Assembly (NCBI GenBank): GCA_023460935.1
Contig: JAEWOI010000015.1
Location: 1 to 51,333, forward strand
Length of the DNA: 51,333 nt
Reading direction: 5' to 3'
DNA from: Actinomycetes bacterium
GTDB lineage: Bacteria > Actinomycetota > Actinomycetes > Propionibacteriales > Propionibacteriaceae
The position numbers and the translations under genes were made by a program. Shown in pieces: positions 32,497 to 41,581 of the stretch. The notes beneath the pieces are model-generated. The model ran no database searches. It saw only the letters and a program-made list of their open reading frames with translations, and was not told the origin of the DNA. Each line of letters begins with the position of its first letter. Within the stretch, counting starts at the first letter, position 1.

Positions 32497-34242
32497 ATGC
32501 CCGGTGAGTCACCAACCATCCTGACCGGGGCGCAGGCCCTGGTGGAGTCGCTGGAGCGTGCCGGGGTCGAGGTTGTCTTCGGCATCCCCGGCGGCGCGAT
32601 CCTGCCGGCCTACGACCCGCTGTTCGACTCCAAGCTGATCCGGCACGTCCTCGTCCGCCACGAGCAGGGCGCAGGCCACGCCGCCGAGGGCTACGCGATG
32701 GTCACCGGCCGGGTCGGGGTGTGCATCGCCACGTCCGGCCCCGGGGCGACCAACCTGGTCACCGCGATCGCGGACGCCTACATGGACTCGGTGCCGATGG
32801 TGGCCATCACCGGCCAGGTGTCCAGTGCCTCGATCGGCACCGACGCCTTCCAGGAGGCCGACATCAGGGGCATCACGTTCCCGATCACCAAGCACAGCTT
32901 CCTGATCACCAGGGCAGCCGACATCCCGCACGCGATCGCTGCTGCCTTCCACCTCGCCCGCACCGGACGGCCAGGCCCGGTGCTGGTGGACATCGCCAAG
33001 GACGCGCTGTCCTCCTCCGCCCCGTTCGTGTGGCCGGAGGAACTGGACCTGCCGGGCTACCACCCGGTGTCGAAGCCGCACAGCAAGCAGCTGCGGGAGG
33101 CCACCCGGCTGATCGGCCAGGCCAGCCGTCCGGTGCTCTACGTCGGTGGCGGTGTGGTGAAGGCCCAGGCCTTCGACGCACTTGCCGAACTCGTCCGGAT
33201 CACGGGCATCCCGGTGGTGACCACGCTGATGGCGCGGGGCGCGTTCCCGGACAGCCACGAGCTGAACCTCGGCATGCCGGGCATGCACGGCACGGTGGCC
33301 GCCGTCGGTGCGTTGCAGCGCTCCGACCTGCTGATCACCCTCGGTGCGCGGTTCGACGACCGGGTGACCGGCAAGCTCGACTCGTTCGCGCCGGAGGCGA
33401 AGGTGATCCACGCCGACATCGATCCGGCGGAGATCTCCAAGAACCGGGTGGCGGACGTCCCGATCGTCGGCGACCTGGCCGAGGTGATCGCAGAGCTGAA
33501 CACCCTGCTGCGGGGCTCGGACCTGCCCGACTTCGGCGACTGGGTGGCCTACCTGAAGGGCCTGCGGGCCAAGTACCACATCGACCCCGAGCCGACCGAG
33601 GGCGGGCTGCTCAGCCCGCAGTACGTGATCAAGCGGCTGGGTGAACTGACCGGCCCGGACGCCACCTACGTCACCGGCGTCGGCCAGCACCAGATGTGGG
33701 CCGCCCACCTGTTGCCCCACGAGCGACCCGCCCGCTGGCTCAACTCCGGCGGCGCAGGGACCATGGGCTACTGCGTGCCGGCGGCCATGGGCGCCCAGGT
33801 CGGTCGGCCCGGCGAGGTCGTCTGGGGGATCGACGGCGACGGCTGCTTCCAGATGACCAACCAGGAGCTGGTGACCTGCGCGCTCGAGGGCATCCCGATC
33901 AAGATCGCCGTGATCAACAACCAGAGCCTCGGCATGGTGCGCCAGTGGCAGACCCTGTTCTACGGGGAGCGCTACTCCAGCACCGACCTGAAGACCCACC
34001 GGGTGCCCGACTTCCCGATGCTGGCCGAGGCCATGGGTGCGGTCGGGCTGCGCGCAGAGACCCCGGAGCAGGTGGACGACGTGATCCGGCAGGCGCTCGC
34101 GATCAACGACCGCCCCGTCGTGGTGGAATTCGTGGTGCACAAGGACGCGATGGTGTGGCCGATGGTTGCGGCCGGCACCAGCAACGACGACATCAAGATC
34201 GCCCGGGACCTGGCTCCCGCCTGGGAGGGGGAGGACCTGTGA
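32497..34242 (+). CDS. ilvB: Acetolactate synthase large subunit
   Basis: A 581-residue thiamine-diphosphate enzyme that makes 2-acetolactate and 2-aceto-2-hydroxybutyrate, the first common step of Val, Leu and Ile synthesis. N-terminal GIPGGAILPAYD and RHEQGAGHAAEGYA (catalytic Glu), FAD-domain LGARFDDR, and the ThDP-binding GDGCFQMTNQEL with the following NNQSLGMVRQWQ are present. ATG 32497 follows a purine-rich site (AGAAGAGG). First gene of an attenuator-controlled ilvB-ilvN-ilvC operon; overlaps ilvN by 4 bp. Confidence 0.97.
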   Translation: MPGESPTILTGAQALVESLERAGVEVVFGIPGGAILPAYDPLFDSKLIRHVLVRHEQGAGHAAEGYAMVTGRVGVCIATSGPGATNLVTAIADAYMDSVPMVAITGQVSSASIGTDAFQEADIRGITFPITKHSFLITRAADIPHAIAAAFHLARTGRPGPVLVDIAKDALSSSAPFVWPEELDLPGYHPVSKPHSKQLREATRLIGQASRPVLYVGGGVVKAQAFDALAELVRITGIPVVTTLMARGAFPDSHELNLGMPGMHGTVAAVGALQRSDLLITLGARFDDRVTGKLDSFAPEAKVIHADIDPAEISKNRVADVPIVGDLAEVIAELNTLLRGSDLPDFGDWVAYLKGLRAKYHIDPEPTEGGLLSPQYVIKRLGELTGPDATYVTGVGQHQMWAAHLLPHERPARWLNSGGAGTMGYCVPAAMGAQVGRPGEVVWGIDGDGCFQMTNQELVTCALEGIPIKIAVINNQSLGMVRQWQTLFYGERYSSTDLKTHRVPDFPMLAEAMGAVGLRAETPEQVDDVIRQALAINDRPVVVEFVVHKDAMVWPMVAAGTSNDDIKIARDLAPAWEGEDL

Positions 34243-34781
34243 ACACACACACCCTGAGCGTGCTGGTGGAGAACAAGCCGGGCGTGCTCGCACGCATCGC
34301 CGGCCTGTTCGCAAGGCGCGGCTACAACATCGAGTCCCTCGCCGTCGGTCCGACGGAGAACGAGGAGTTCTCCAGGATCACCGTCCAGGTGGCGGTGGAC
34401 AGCCAGCTGGTGCTGGAGCAGATCGTCAAGCAGCTCAACAAGCTGATCGAGGTGCTGAAGATCGTCGAGCTCGAGGACGCCTCGGCCGTGCGGCGCGAGC
34501 TGATGCTGATCAAGGTGAAGGCCGACCCGGCCACCCGCAGCCAGATCATCGAGATCGTCCAGCTGTTCCGGGGCAAGACCGTCGACGTCCACAACGACTC
34601 GATGACGATCGAGGCCACCGGCTCGCCGGACAAGCTCGAGGCGCTGCTGGAGATGCTGAAGCCCTACGGGGTGCGCGAGCTCGTGCAGTCGGGGCTCGTC
34701 GCGCTCGGCCGGGGCAGCCGATCCCTCTCCGATCGTGCCAAGATCGACAAGACCCGTCCGGCCGTCCGGCTGGCCAACTGA
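34239..34781 (+). CDS. ilvN: Acetolactate synthase small (regulatory) subunit
   Basis: A 180-residue subunit with an N-terminal ACT domain (LSVLVENKPGVLARIAGLFARRGYNIESLAVG, here shown only in part: ENKPGVLARIAGLF) and the C-terminal ALS-associated domain (RELMLIKVKAD, VDVHNDSMTIEATG). It confers valine feedback inhibition and full activity on IlvB. GTG 34239 overlaps ilvB by 4 bp. Confidence 0.96.
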   Translation: MNTHTLSVLVENKPGVLARIAGLFARRGYNIESLAVGPTENEEFSRITVQVAVDSQLVLEQIVKQLNKLIEVLKIVELEDASAVRRELMLIKVKADPATRSQIIEIVQLFRGKTVDVHNDSMTIEATGSPDKLEALLEMLKPYGVRELVQSGLVALGRGSRSLSDRAKIDKTRPAVRLAN

Positions 34782-34798
34782 GTTAGGAAGCAAACCGA

Positions 34799-35827
34799 AT
34801 GGCACAGATGTTCTACGACGCCGACGCCGACCTCTCGATCATCGCCGGTCGCAACGTCGCGGTGATCGGCTACGGCAGCCAGGGCCACGCCCACGCGCTC
34901 AGCCTGCGGGACTCGGGCGTCGACGTCCGGGTCGGCCTGCGGGAGGGCTCGAAGAGCTGGGCCAAGGCCGAGGCCGAGGGCCTGCGGGTGGTCACCCCGG
35001 CGCAGGCCTGCGAGGAGGCCGACCTGATCATGGTGCTCGCCCCCGACCAGGTGCAACGGCACCTGTACAAGGAGGCGATCGAGCCGAACCTGGTGCCCGG
35101 GGACGCGCTGTTCTTCGCGCACGGCTTCAACATCCGCTTCGGCTACATCACCCCGCCGGCCGGCGTGGACGTGTGCATGGTCGCGCCCAAGGGCCCCGGC
35201 CACCTGGTGCGCCGCGAGTACACCGAGGGTCGTGGCGTCCCGGTGATCGTCGCGGTGGAGAAGGACGAGACCGGCAACGCCTGGCCGCTCGCGCTGTCGT
35301 ACGCGAAGGCGATCGGCGGCCTGCGCGCCGGTGGCATCAAGACCACGTTCACCGAGGAGACCGAGACCGACCTGTTCGGCGAGCAGGCCGTGCTCTGCGG
35401 CGGCGCGTCCGCGCTGGTCACCGCCGGCTTCGAGGTGCTCACCGAGGCCGGCTACCAGCCCGAGGTGGCCTACTTCGAGTGCCTGCACGAGCTGAAGCTG
35501 ATCGTCGACCTGATGTACGAGGGCGGCATCGCGAAGCAGCGCTGGAGCGTCTCCGACACCGCGGAGTTCGGCGACTACGTTTCCGGCCCGCGCGTGATCG
35601 ACGCCTCGGTGAAGCAGCGGATGCAGGAGGTCCTGGCCGACATCCAGTCCGGCGCCTTCGCCAAGCGCTTCATCGACGACCAGGACGCCGGCGCACCGGA
35701 GTTCAAGGCGCTGCGGGCCAAGGCTGAGCAGCACCCGATCGAGGAGACCGGCCGGCAGCTGCGTGGCCTGATGGCCTGGGTCAAGAGCCACGACGACGAC
35801 TACGTCGAGGGCCACGCCGCCCGCTGA
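34799..35827 (+). CDS. ilvC: Ketol-acid reductoisomerase
   Basis: A 342-residue class I enzyme. NADPH-binding GYGSQGHAHAL lies near residue 22, followed by APDQVQ, APKGPGHLVRREY and the metal-binding acidic residues in ETETDLFGEQAVLCGG and the later YFECLHELKLI. It converts acetolactates to dihydroxy acids. ATG 34799 is 17 nt after ilvN, with a TTAGGAAG site upstream. Two hairpins follow the stop. Confidence 0.97.
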   Translation: MAQMFYDADADLSIIAGRNVAVIGYGSQGHAHALSLRDSGVDVRVGLREGSKSWAKAEAEGLRVVTPAQACEEADLIMVLAPDQVQRHLYKEAIEPNLVPGDALFFAHGFNIRFGYITPPAGVDVCMVAPKGPGHLVRREYTEGRGVPVIVAVEKDETGNAWPLALSYAKAIGGLRAGGIKTTFTEETETDLFGEQAVLCGGASALVTAGFEVLTEAGYQPEVAYFECLHELKLIVDLMYEGGIAKQRWSVSDTAEFGDYVSGPRVIDASVKQRMQEVLADIQSGAFAKRFIDDQDAGAPEFKALRAKAEQHPIEETGRQLRGLMAWVKSHDDDYVEGHAAR

Positions 35828-35854
35828 GCCCGTCGCCCCGAGAGCCCGCAGGAG

Positions 35855-35915
35855 CTCCCGAACTTTCGGGGGTGGGTTCCAGTGGTGGTCGCAACACCTG
35901 ATTTGGCAGGTGTTG
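35855..35915 (+). terminator. Hairpins ending the ilvBNC operon
   Basis: Hairpin 1 is an 8-bp stem (35855-35861 region with 35866-35872) built on CCCGA/TCGGG. Hairpin 2 is a perfect 9-bp stem CAACACCTG (35892-35900) and CAGGTGTTG (35907-35915). An alternative stem pairs CCTGATT (35897-35903) with AATCAGG (35919-35925) and excludes hairpin 2. All lie upstream of the leaderless start at 35960, so they belong to the ilv transcript. Confidence 0.65.
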
Positions 35916-35959
35916 GCGAATCAGGCGTGTCCGGGCGCCGCGGGCGTTAGGTTTCGGTT

Positions 35960-36733
35960 GTGCTGGTGCCCCCGAACCGGCGGGCCTTTCGCGCCGCCTC
36001 CCTCGCCGCCCTGGTTGCGGCCGTCCTCGTCCTGTCCGCGTGTGGCGTGCTGGCTGAGGTGATGCCGCTCGGCGCACCGGCGGGGACGCCGATCCCGGTC
36101 GCCACGACCACGCTGCCCCTGACCACCTCGCCGACCGCGACGCCGTCCAGCCTGACGCCGACGTCGCTGCCGAGCGGCCTTCCGACGTACGCCCAGCCCG
36201 CAGAGCCGGCGTGTGCGCTGCCGGAAGGCGTGCCGGCCACGATCCCCGGCAGTGGCGGCCCGACGCTCAGCGCCAAACGGGTCGAGAAGGCGTGGCGGGC
36301 CAGTGAGTCGGGGAGGAGCTACGGCGTGACGGCCGGGAAGGTGGACGACCACCGTGCCTACGCGCCGCGGCCGGGGTCGGCGGTCGCGGTGGCGGGTGCA
36401 CCCAAGGTGTCATTGAACATTCTGGAGTGGTCAAGCCTGTCGACGATAGTGCTGGCCGACCCCGGAGTCGCCGCCGCCAAGCTGGCCGCCGTCAGGGCGA
36501 TGGTCGACCAGCCATGCAGCTACCCCTTTGCCTACACCGGTCCCTGGGTCGTCGCGCGGCTCACCCGGGACGAGCCCGATCTGGTGGTGGTCAGCGGGAT
36601 TATGGACCGGATCCCGGTGACCGACACGTTCATCCGGTACGGCAACACGATCACCCACTCCTGGATGACGATGGTTCCGCCCGAAGCCGATGAACTCCGG
36701 GAGACGGTGCTCGACGTGCTCACGAAGTCCTGA
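35960..36733 (+). CDS. Lipoprotein of unknown function
   Basis: A 257-residue protein with a lipoprotein signal (basic N-terminus NRRAFRAAS, hydrophobic core, lipobox LSAC with Cys28), a Thr/Pro/Ser-rich linker to about residue 80, and a globular domain that contains two Cys (about 69 and 193). No family is recognised; the general layout resembles extracellular sensor-like lipoproteins of actinobacteria. GTG 35960 is 6 nt after TAGGTT (35948-35953), giving a leaderless promoter. A terminator follows at 36848. Confidence 0.75.
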   Translation: MLVPPNRRAFRAASLAALVAAVLVLSACGVLAEVMPLGAPAGTPIPVATTTLPLTTSPTATPSSLTPTSLPSGLPTYAQPAEPACALPEGVPATIPGSGGPTLSAKRVEKAWRASESGRSYGVTAGKVDDHRAYAPRPGSAVAVAGAPKVSLNILEWSSLSTIVLADPGVAAAKLAAVRAMVDQPCSYPFAYTGPWVVARLTRDEPDLVVVSGIMDRIPVTDTFIRYGNTITHSWMTMVPPEADELRETVLDVLTKS

Positions 36734-36847
36734 TCGCCCGGCCATCTGCCGCGCGCGATCCCAGTTGGGGCGGGGGACGGCCGGCTGGCCTCTTCTCGCC
36801 GTCTTCGAGTCTGCCGCGGGGCAGGCCGCGCGTCACCCTTCCTCTTC

Positions 36848-36877
36848 GGCGGAGAGCGAGCGAGCTCGCTCTCCGCT
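36848..36877 (+). terminator. Terminator before the P-type ATPase gene
   Basis: A 10-bp perfect stem GGAGAGCGAG (36851-36860) and CTCGCTCTCC (36865-36874) with a CGAG loop, extended outward by two further pairs and a G-U. It separates the lipoprotein gene from the ATPase promoter. Confidence 0.75.
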
Positions 36878-36906
36878 CTCGTCGTCGGGTCTGGCAAGCT
36901 TTGCCC

Positions 36907-39321
36907 GTGACCAGCGACACCCAACTGGCCAGTGCCGGCCTCAGCTCAGCCGAAGTGGCCGACCGGGTCGCCCGCGGCCTTACCAACGACCTGCCCCCGC
37001 GGTCAGGCCGCACCACGTGGGACATCGTCCGGGCCAACGTGTTCACGCGCATCAACTTCCTGCTGATGGTGCTGTTCATCATGGTGCTCACCACTGGCTC
37101 GATCGTGAACGCACTGTTCGGCTTCCTGATCATCATCAACTCCGGCATCGGCATGGTGCAGGAGCTCCGCGCGAAGCGGACGCTGGACAGCCTCGCCGTG
37201 GTCGGTGAGGGCAAGCCGATGGTGCGGCGGGACGGCACCACCCGCGAGCTCCCGCGCGAGGAGGTGGTGCTCGACGACATCATCGAGCTCGGCCCCGGCG
37301 ACCAGGTGATCGTCGACGGCGAGGTGGTCGAGGCGTCCTACCTAGAGGTGGACGAGTCACTGCTCACCGGCGAGTCCGACCCGCAGGAGAAGGTGCCGGG
37401 CAGCGAGGTGATGTCGGGCAGCTTCGTCGTGGCCGGCTTCGGAGCCTTCCGCGCCACCCGCGTTGGGCGGGACTCCTACGCCGCCCAGCTGACCGCAGAG
37501 GCCAGCCGGTTCTCCCTGGTGAAGTCGGAGCTGCAGACCGGGATCAACAAGATCCTCCGCCTGATCACCTGGCTGCTGATCCCGGTGGGACTGGCCACGG
37601 TCTGGGTGCAGTGGAACCAGCCCGGGGTGTGGCAGGACAAGGTGCTGGCCACAGCCGGCGCGCTGGTGCCGATGGTGCCGGAGGGCCTGGTGCTGCTCAC
37701 CTCGCTGGCCTTCGCAGTGGGCGTGGTGCGCCTCGGCCAGCGCAACGTGCTGGTGCAGGAGCTGCCGGCGATCGAAGGCCTGGCCAGGGTGGACGTGGTG
37801 TGCGCTGACAAGACCGGCACGCTCACCGAGAACGGCCTGCAGTTCGCCGAGCTGGAGGTTCTGGACGGGACGGAGGCTGACCTCCGGGAGACGCTGGCCC
37901 AGCTGGCAGCGTCCGACCCCCGCCCGAACGCTTCGGTGCAGGCGCTCGTGCACGCGCTGCCGAGGTCCGGAGCCGGCTGGCAGGTGACGGCGATGGCACC
38001 CTTCACGTCTGCCAAGAAGTGGTCGGGCATGTCGTTCGACGGCTCGGGCAACTGGGTGCTCGGCGCAGCCGACGTGCTGTGCGACTCCGGCAGCCCGGCT
38101 GCCCAGCGGGCCGAGCACGTCGGGGCCACCGGCCGCCGGGTGTTGCTGCTGGGCGAGTGCGACCGTCCCGTGGACGTCGCCGACGCCCCCGGCGCCGTCA
38201 CCCCGAGGGCGCTGGTGGTGCTGGAGCAGAAGGTGCGGCCGGAGGCGCGGGACACGCTGGCCTTCTTCGCGGAGCAGGACGTAGCGGTGAAGGTGATCTC
38301 CGGCGACAACGCCCGCTCGGTCGGGGCGGTCACCGGTTCGCTCGGCGTGGACACCGGCGAGGTGGTGGACGCCCGCCTGCTGCCCGAGGACGCCGAGCAG
38401 TTCGCCGACCGGGTTGAGTCGGCCGGGGTGTTCGGCAGGGTGACCCCGCAGCAGAAGCGGCAGATGGTCGCGGCGCTGCAGTCCCGGGGCCACAACGTGG
38501 CGATGACCGGCGACGGGGTCAACGACGTCCTGGCCATCAAGGACTCCGACCTGGGCGTGGCGATGGGCTCCGGCGCGGCCGCAACGCGCGGCGTCGCGCA
38601 GCTGGTGCTCCTCGACGACAGTTTCGCCACCCTGCCCCACGTTGTGGCCGAGGGCCGCCGCGTGATCGGCAACATCGAGCGGGTCGCCAACTTCTTCCTC
38701 ACCAAGACGATGTACTCGATCATCCTGGCGCTGCTGGTGGCGGTGGCGGGGCTGCAGTTCCCGTTCGTGCCGATCCACATCTCCTTCGTCGGCTGGTTCA
38801 CCATCGGCATCCCGGCCTCAATCCTCGCGCTGGCCCCCAACGCCGAGCGGGCCCGGCCGGGCTTCCTCAGGCGCGTGATGAGCTTCTCGATCCCCTCCGG
38901 GGTGGTGGTGGCGCTGACCACGTTCGTCGCCTACCTGCTGGTGAAGCCCGCCGCGGGCGCGGAGCCGGCAGCCTTCACCCAGGCCAGCACCGCTGCGCTG
39001 CTCACCCTCATGGTCGGCGGCACCTGGGTGATGGTCGCCACCGCCCGTCCCTACCAGTGGTGGAAGCTGCTCATGATCGGCCTGTGCGGGCTGGCGGCCT
39101 ACCTGGTGATCTTCTGGCTGCCCCACCAGGTGCCCGGCTGGGTGCAGGCCTGGCCGTTCCTGGAGCGGTTCGACCCGCAGCTGGACCCGGGCAACGCCGC
39201 GATGATGGCGACCGCAGCCTGGATCGGCTTGGTGGCCGTGGTCGCGATCGAGGCGATCTGGTGGCTGTCGGGACGCTTCACCGGCGAGCGCAGGCACCTG
39301 TTCGGCAGCCTCGCCGACTGA
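36907..39321 (+). CDS. Cation-transporting P-type ATPase, CtpE-like
   Basis: An 804-residue P-type ATPase with about ten membrane helices. The actuator TGES motif (LLTGESDP), helix-4 MVPEGL (P258-E259), phosphorylation site ADKTGTL (D301), and hinge TGDGVNDVLAIKDSD are intact. The PEGL site in place of PEGP and the overall layout match mycobacterial CtpE, reported to be a calcium importer; that ion assignment is by similarity only. GTG 36907 follows CAAGCT (36895-36900) by 6 nt. It is monocistronic and convergent with leuB. Confidence 0.88.
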   Translation: MTSDTQLASAGLSSAEVADRVARGLTNDLPPRSGRTTWDIVRANVFTRINFLLMVLFIMVLTTGSIVNALFGFLIIINSGIGMVQELRAKRTLDSLAVVGEGKPMVRRDGTTRELPREEVVLDDIIELGPGDQVIVDGEVVEASYLEVDESLLTGESDPQEKVPGSEVMSGSFVVAGFGAFRATRVGRDSYAAQLTAEASRFSLVKSELQTGINKILRLITWLLIPVGLATVWVQWNQPGVWQDKVLATAGALVPMVPEGLVLLTSLAFAVGVVRLGQRNVLVQELPAIEGLARVDVVCADKTGTLTENGLQFAELEVLDGTEADLRETLAQLAASDPRPNASVQALVHALPRSGAGWQVTAMAPFTSAKKWSGMSFDGSGNWVLGAADVLCDSGSPAAQRAEHVGATGRRVLLLGECDRPVDVADAPGAVTPRALVVLEQKVRPEARDTLAFFAEQDVAVKVISGDNARSVGAVTGSLGVDTGEVVDARLLPEDAEQFADRVESAGVFGRVTPQQKRQMVAALQSRGHNVAMTGDGVNDVLAIKDSDLGVAMGSGAAATRGVAQLVLLDDSFATLPHVVAEGRRVIGNIERVANFFLTKTMYSIILALLVAVAGLQFPFVPIHISFVGWFTIGIPASILALAPNAERARPGFLRRVMSFSIPSGVVVALTTFVAYLLVKPAAGAEPAAFTQASTAALLTLMVGGTWVMVATARPYQWWKLLMIGLCGLAAYLVIFWLPHQVPGWVQAWPFLERFDPQLDPGNAAMMATAAWIGLVAVVAIEAIWWLSGRFTGERRHLFGSLAD

Positions 39322-39359
39322 ACCCCCGCCGACCCGCCGGCGCGCCGGACCGCCCCGCC

Positions 39360-40427
39360 TCAGGCCAGCCGCGCGGCGATCGCGTCCCCGACCACGCTGG
39401 TCGGCCGCCCTGCCGAGCCCCGTTCGGCGATGTCTGCGTCCACCGCAGCCTCGATGCGGCGGGCGTCGTTCTCCCGGCCCAGGTGGTCCAGCAGGAGAGC
39501 CATCGAGAGGATCGTCGCGGTCGGGTCGGCGATGCCCTTGCCGGCGATGTCGGGCGCGGAGCCGTGCACCGGCTCGAACATGGACGGGAACTCCCCGCCG
39601 GGGTTCAGGTTGGCGCTGGCTGCGAGCCCGATGCCGCCGGTCACCGCGGCCGCGAGATCGGTGAGGATGTCACCGAACAGGTTGTCGGTGACGAGCACGT
39701 CGAAGCGCTGCGGGTCCTGCACCAGCGCGATCGTCGCCGCGTCCACGTGCAGGTAGTCGGTGGTCACGTCCGGGTGCTCTGCCGCGACCGACTCGAACAG
39801 CCGGTTCCACAACCCACCGGCGTTCACCAGCACGTTGTGCTTGTGCACCAGGGTGACGTGCCGGCGGCGCTTCTCCGCGCGGGCGAACGCATCCCTGATC
39901 ACCCGCTCCACCCCGTGCGCCGTGTTGATGCTGACCTCGGTGGCCACCTCGTGCGGGGTGCCGGCGCGGAACGCCCCGCCGTTGCCGCAGTACAGCCCCT
40001 CGGTGCCCTCGCGCACCACCAGGAAGTCCACCGGGCCGCGCCCGACGACCTCGTCCGACAGGGGCGTGGGCACACCGGGATACAGCTTCGACGGTCGCAG
40101 GTTCACGTAGTGGTCGAAGGCGAAGCGCAGCTTCAGCAGCAGCCCGCGTTCGAGCAGGCCGGACGGGATCGCCTTCGAGCCCGGCGCTGCGCCGACGGCA
40201 CCGAGGATGATCGCCTGCGAGGCGGCCAGTTCGGCCAGCGTCGCGTCCGGCAGGACCTCGCCGGTGCGCTGCCAGCGCTCCGCACCCAGGTCGTGGTGCA
40301 CGAAGTCGAAGGCGTCCGGCCCGGTCACTGCGGTGAGGACTTTCAGGCCCTCCGCGACCACCTCGGGCCCGATGCCGTCCCCTGCGACGACGGCGATCAC
40401 GGGCTTGTCCGCAGCTGTTGAACTCAC
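39360..40427 (-). CDS. leuB: 3-isopropylmalate dehydrogenase
   Basis: A 355-residue beta-decarboxylating dehydrogenase of leucine synthesis. GDGIGPEV near the start, VVREGTEGLYCGNGG, HKHNVLVNAG with the catalytic Lys, VTDNLFGDILTDLAAAVTGG and the NAD-site EPVHGSAPDIAGKGIADP are all present. The family can also oxidise methylmalates, serving the CimA isoleucine route. GTG 40427 is 6 nt from a TAGCCT box (complement of 40434-40439). It is divergent from ilvE. Confidence 0.94.
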   Translation of the reverse strand: MSSTAADKPVIAVVAGDGIGPEVVAEGLKVLTAVTGPDAFDFVHHDLGAERWQRTGEVLPDATLAELAASQAIILGAVGAAPGSKAIPSGLLERGLLLKLRFAFDHYVNLRPSKLYPGVPTPLSDEVVGRGPVDFLVVREGTEGLYCGNGGAFRAGTPHEVATEVSINTAHGVERVIRDAFARAEKRRRHVTLVHKHNVLVNAGGLWNRLFESVAAEHPDVTTDYLHVDAATIALVQDPQRFDVLVTDNLFGDILTDLAAAVTGGIGLAASANLNPGGEFPSMFEPVHGSAPDIAGKGIADPTATILSMALLLDHLGRENDARRIEAAVDADIAERGSAGRPTSVVGDAIAARLA

Positions 40428-40496
40428 CCGGCGAGGCTACTTGGCATCCAGCAAGTGGACAATTGCGTCTCACCTCGGTGCCGATACCATGCCCCC

Positions 40497-41579
40497 ATGT
40501 CGCTGACGTTCCCGCTGCACAGCAATCCCAGTCCAGCTTCGGAAGCTGACGTGGCCCGCGTACTCGCCGCGCCTGGCTTCGGCGACCACTTCACCGACCA
40601 CATGGCCGTCGCGACGTGGACGGCCGCCGCCGGCTGGACCGACGCGGAGATCAGGCCCTACGGCCCGTTCCAGCTCGATCCGGCCACAGCGGTGCTGCAC
40701 TACGCGCAGGAGGTCTTCGAGGGCCTGAAGGCCTACCGGCACGACGACGGTTCCATCCACCTGTTCCGTCCCGAGGCCAACGCGCGCCGCTTCCAGACCT
40801 CTGCGGCGCGGCTGATGCTGCCAAAGCTGGAGGTGGAGGACTTCCTCGAGGCGGTGGCCGGCCTGGTCCGCGCCGACGAGCGCTGGGTGCCGCAGGCGCA
40901 GGGTGAGCAGAGCCTCTACCTGCGGCCGTTCATGTTCGCCTCCGAGGTGTTCCTCGGCGTCCGGGCAGCCCAGACCGTCACCTTCTGTGTGATCGCCTCC
41001 CCGTCCGGGCCCTACTTCACCGGCGGGGTGAAGCCGATCGACATCTGGGTCACCGACACCTACGCCCGGGCCGGGGTCGGCGGCACCGGGGCCGCCAAGT
41101 GCGGTGGCAACTATGCCGCGTCGCTGATCGCGCAGTACGAGGGCCTGGAGCACGGCTGCTCCCAGGTGCTGTTCATCGAGGCCGCAGCCAAGGACCGGGT
41201 CGAGGAGCTGGGCGGCATGAACGTCTTCCTCGTCACGGCCGACGGCCGGCTGCTCACCCCTGCGCTCACCGGCACCATCCTGGAAGGCATCACCCGCGAC
41301 TCGATCCTCACCGTCGCAGCTGACCTCGGCCTGCGTCCGGAGGAGCGGCGGATCACGCCGCAGGAGCTGTTCGACGGGATCTCTGCCGGCACCACGGTGG
41401 AGGCGTTCTCCTGCGGGACGGCAGCGGTGGTCACCCCGATCGGCGGGTTCAAGTCGACCGGCGGGGAGTGGCGGCTGCCGCAGCACGGCTCGCCGGTGAC
41501 CCTCGGCATCCGCAACGCGATCCTCGACATCCAGTACGGCAGGGCCGTGGACAGCCACGGCTGGCTGCGTAGGGTGTAG
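40497..41579 (+). CDS. ilvE: Branched-chain amino acid aminotransferase
   Basis: A 360-residue class IV PLP aminotransferase for the last step of Ile, Leu and Val synthesis. FQLDPATAVLHYAQEVFEGLKAY precedes RPEANARRF; the PLP lysine is in GGTGAAKCGGNYA (about residue 201), and later come GGMNVFLV and SCGTAAVVTPIGG. ATG 40497 lies 6 nt after TACCAT (40485-40490), with TTGCGT at 40463 as possible -35. The leuB/ilvE divergent gap is only 69 bp. Confidence 0.96.
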   Translation: MSLTFPLHSNPSPASEADVARVLAAPGFGDHFTDHMAVATWTAAAGWTDAEIRPYGPFQLDPATAVLHYAQEVFEGLKAYRHDDGSIHLFRPEANARRFQTSAARLMLPKLEVEDFLEAVAGLVRADERWVPQAQGEQSLYLRPFMFASEVFLGVRAAQTVTFCVIASPSGPYFTGGVKPIDIWVTDTYARAGVGGTGAAKCGGNYAASLIAQYEGLEHGCSQVLFIEAAAKDRVEELGGMNVFLVTADGRLLTPALTGTILEGITRDSILTVAADLGLRPEERRITPQELFDGISAGTTVEAFSCGTAAVVTPIGGFKSTGGEWRLPQHGSPVTLGIRNAILDIQYGRAVDSHGWLRRV

Positions 41580-41581
41580 CC

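Noticed and set aside
36907..39321. Heavy-metal (P1B) exporter
   Set aside because: No N-terminal metal-binding domain and no CPC motif; helix 4 has PEGL as in CtpE-like ATPases.
39337..39348. 12-bp palindrome CCGGCGCGCCGG between the ATPase and leuB
   Set aside because: It is short and made of a common GC pattern; it might help termination but is not convincing.
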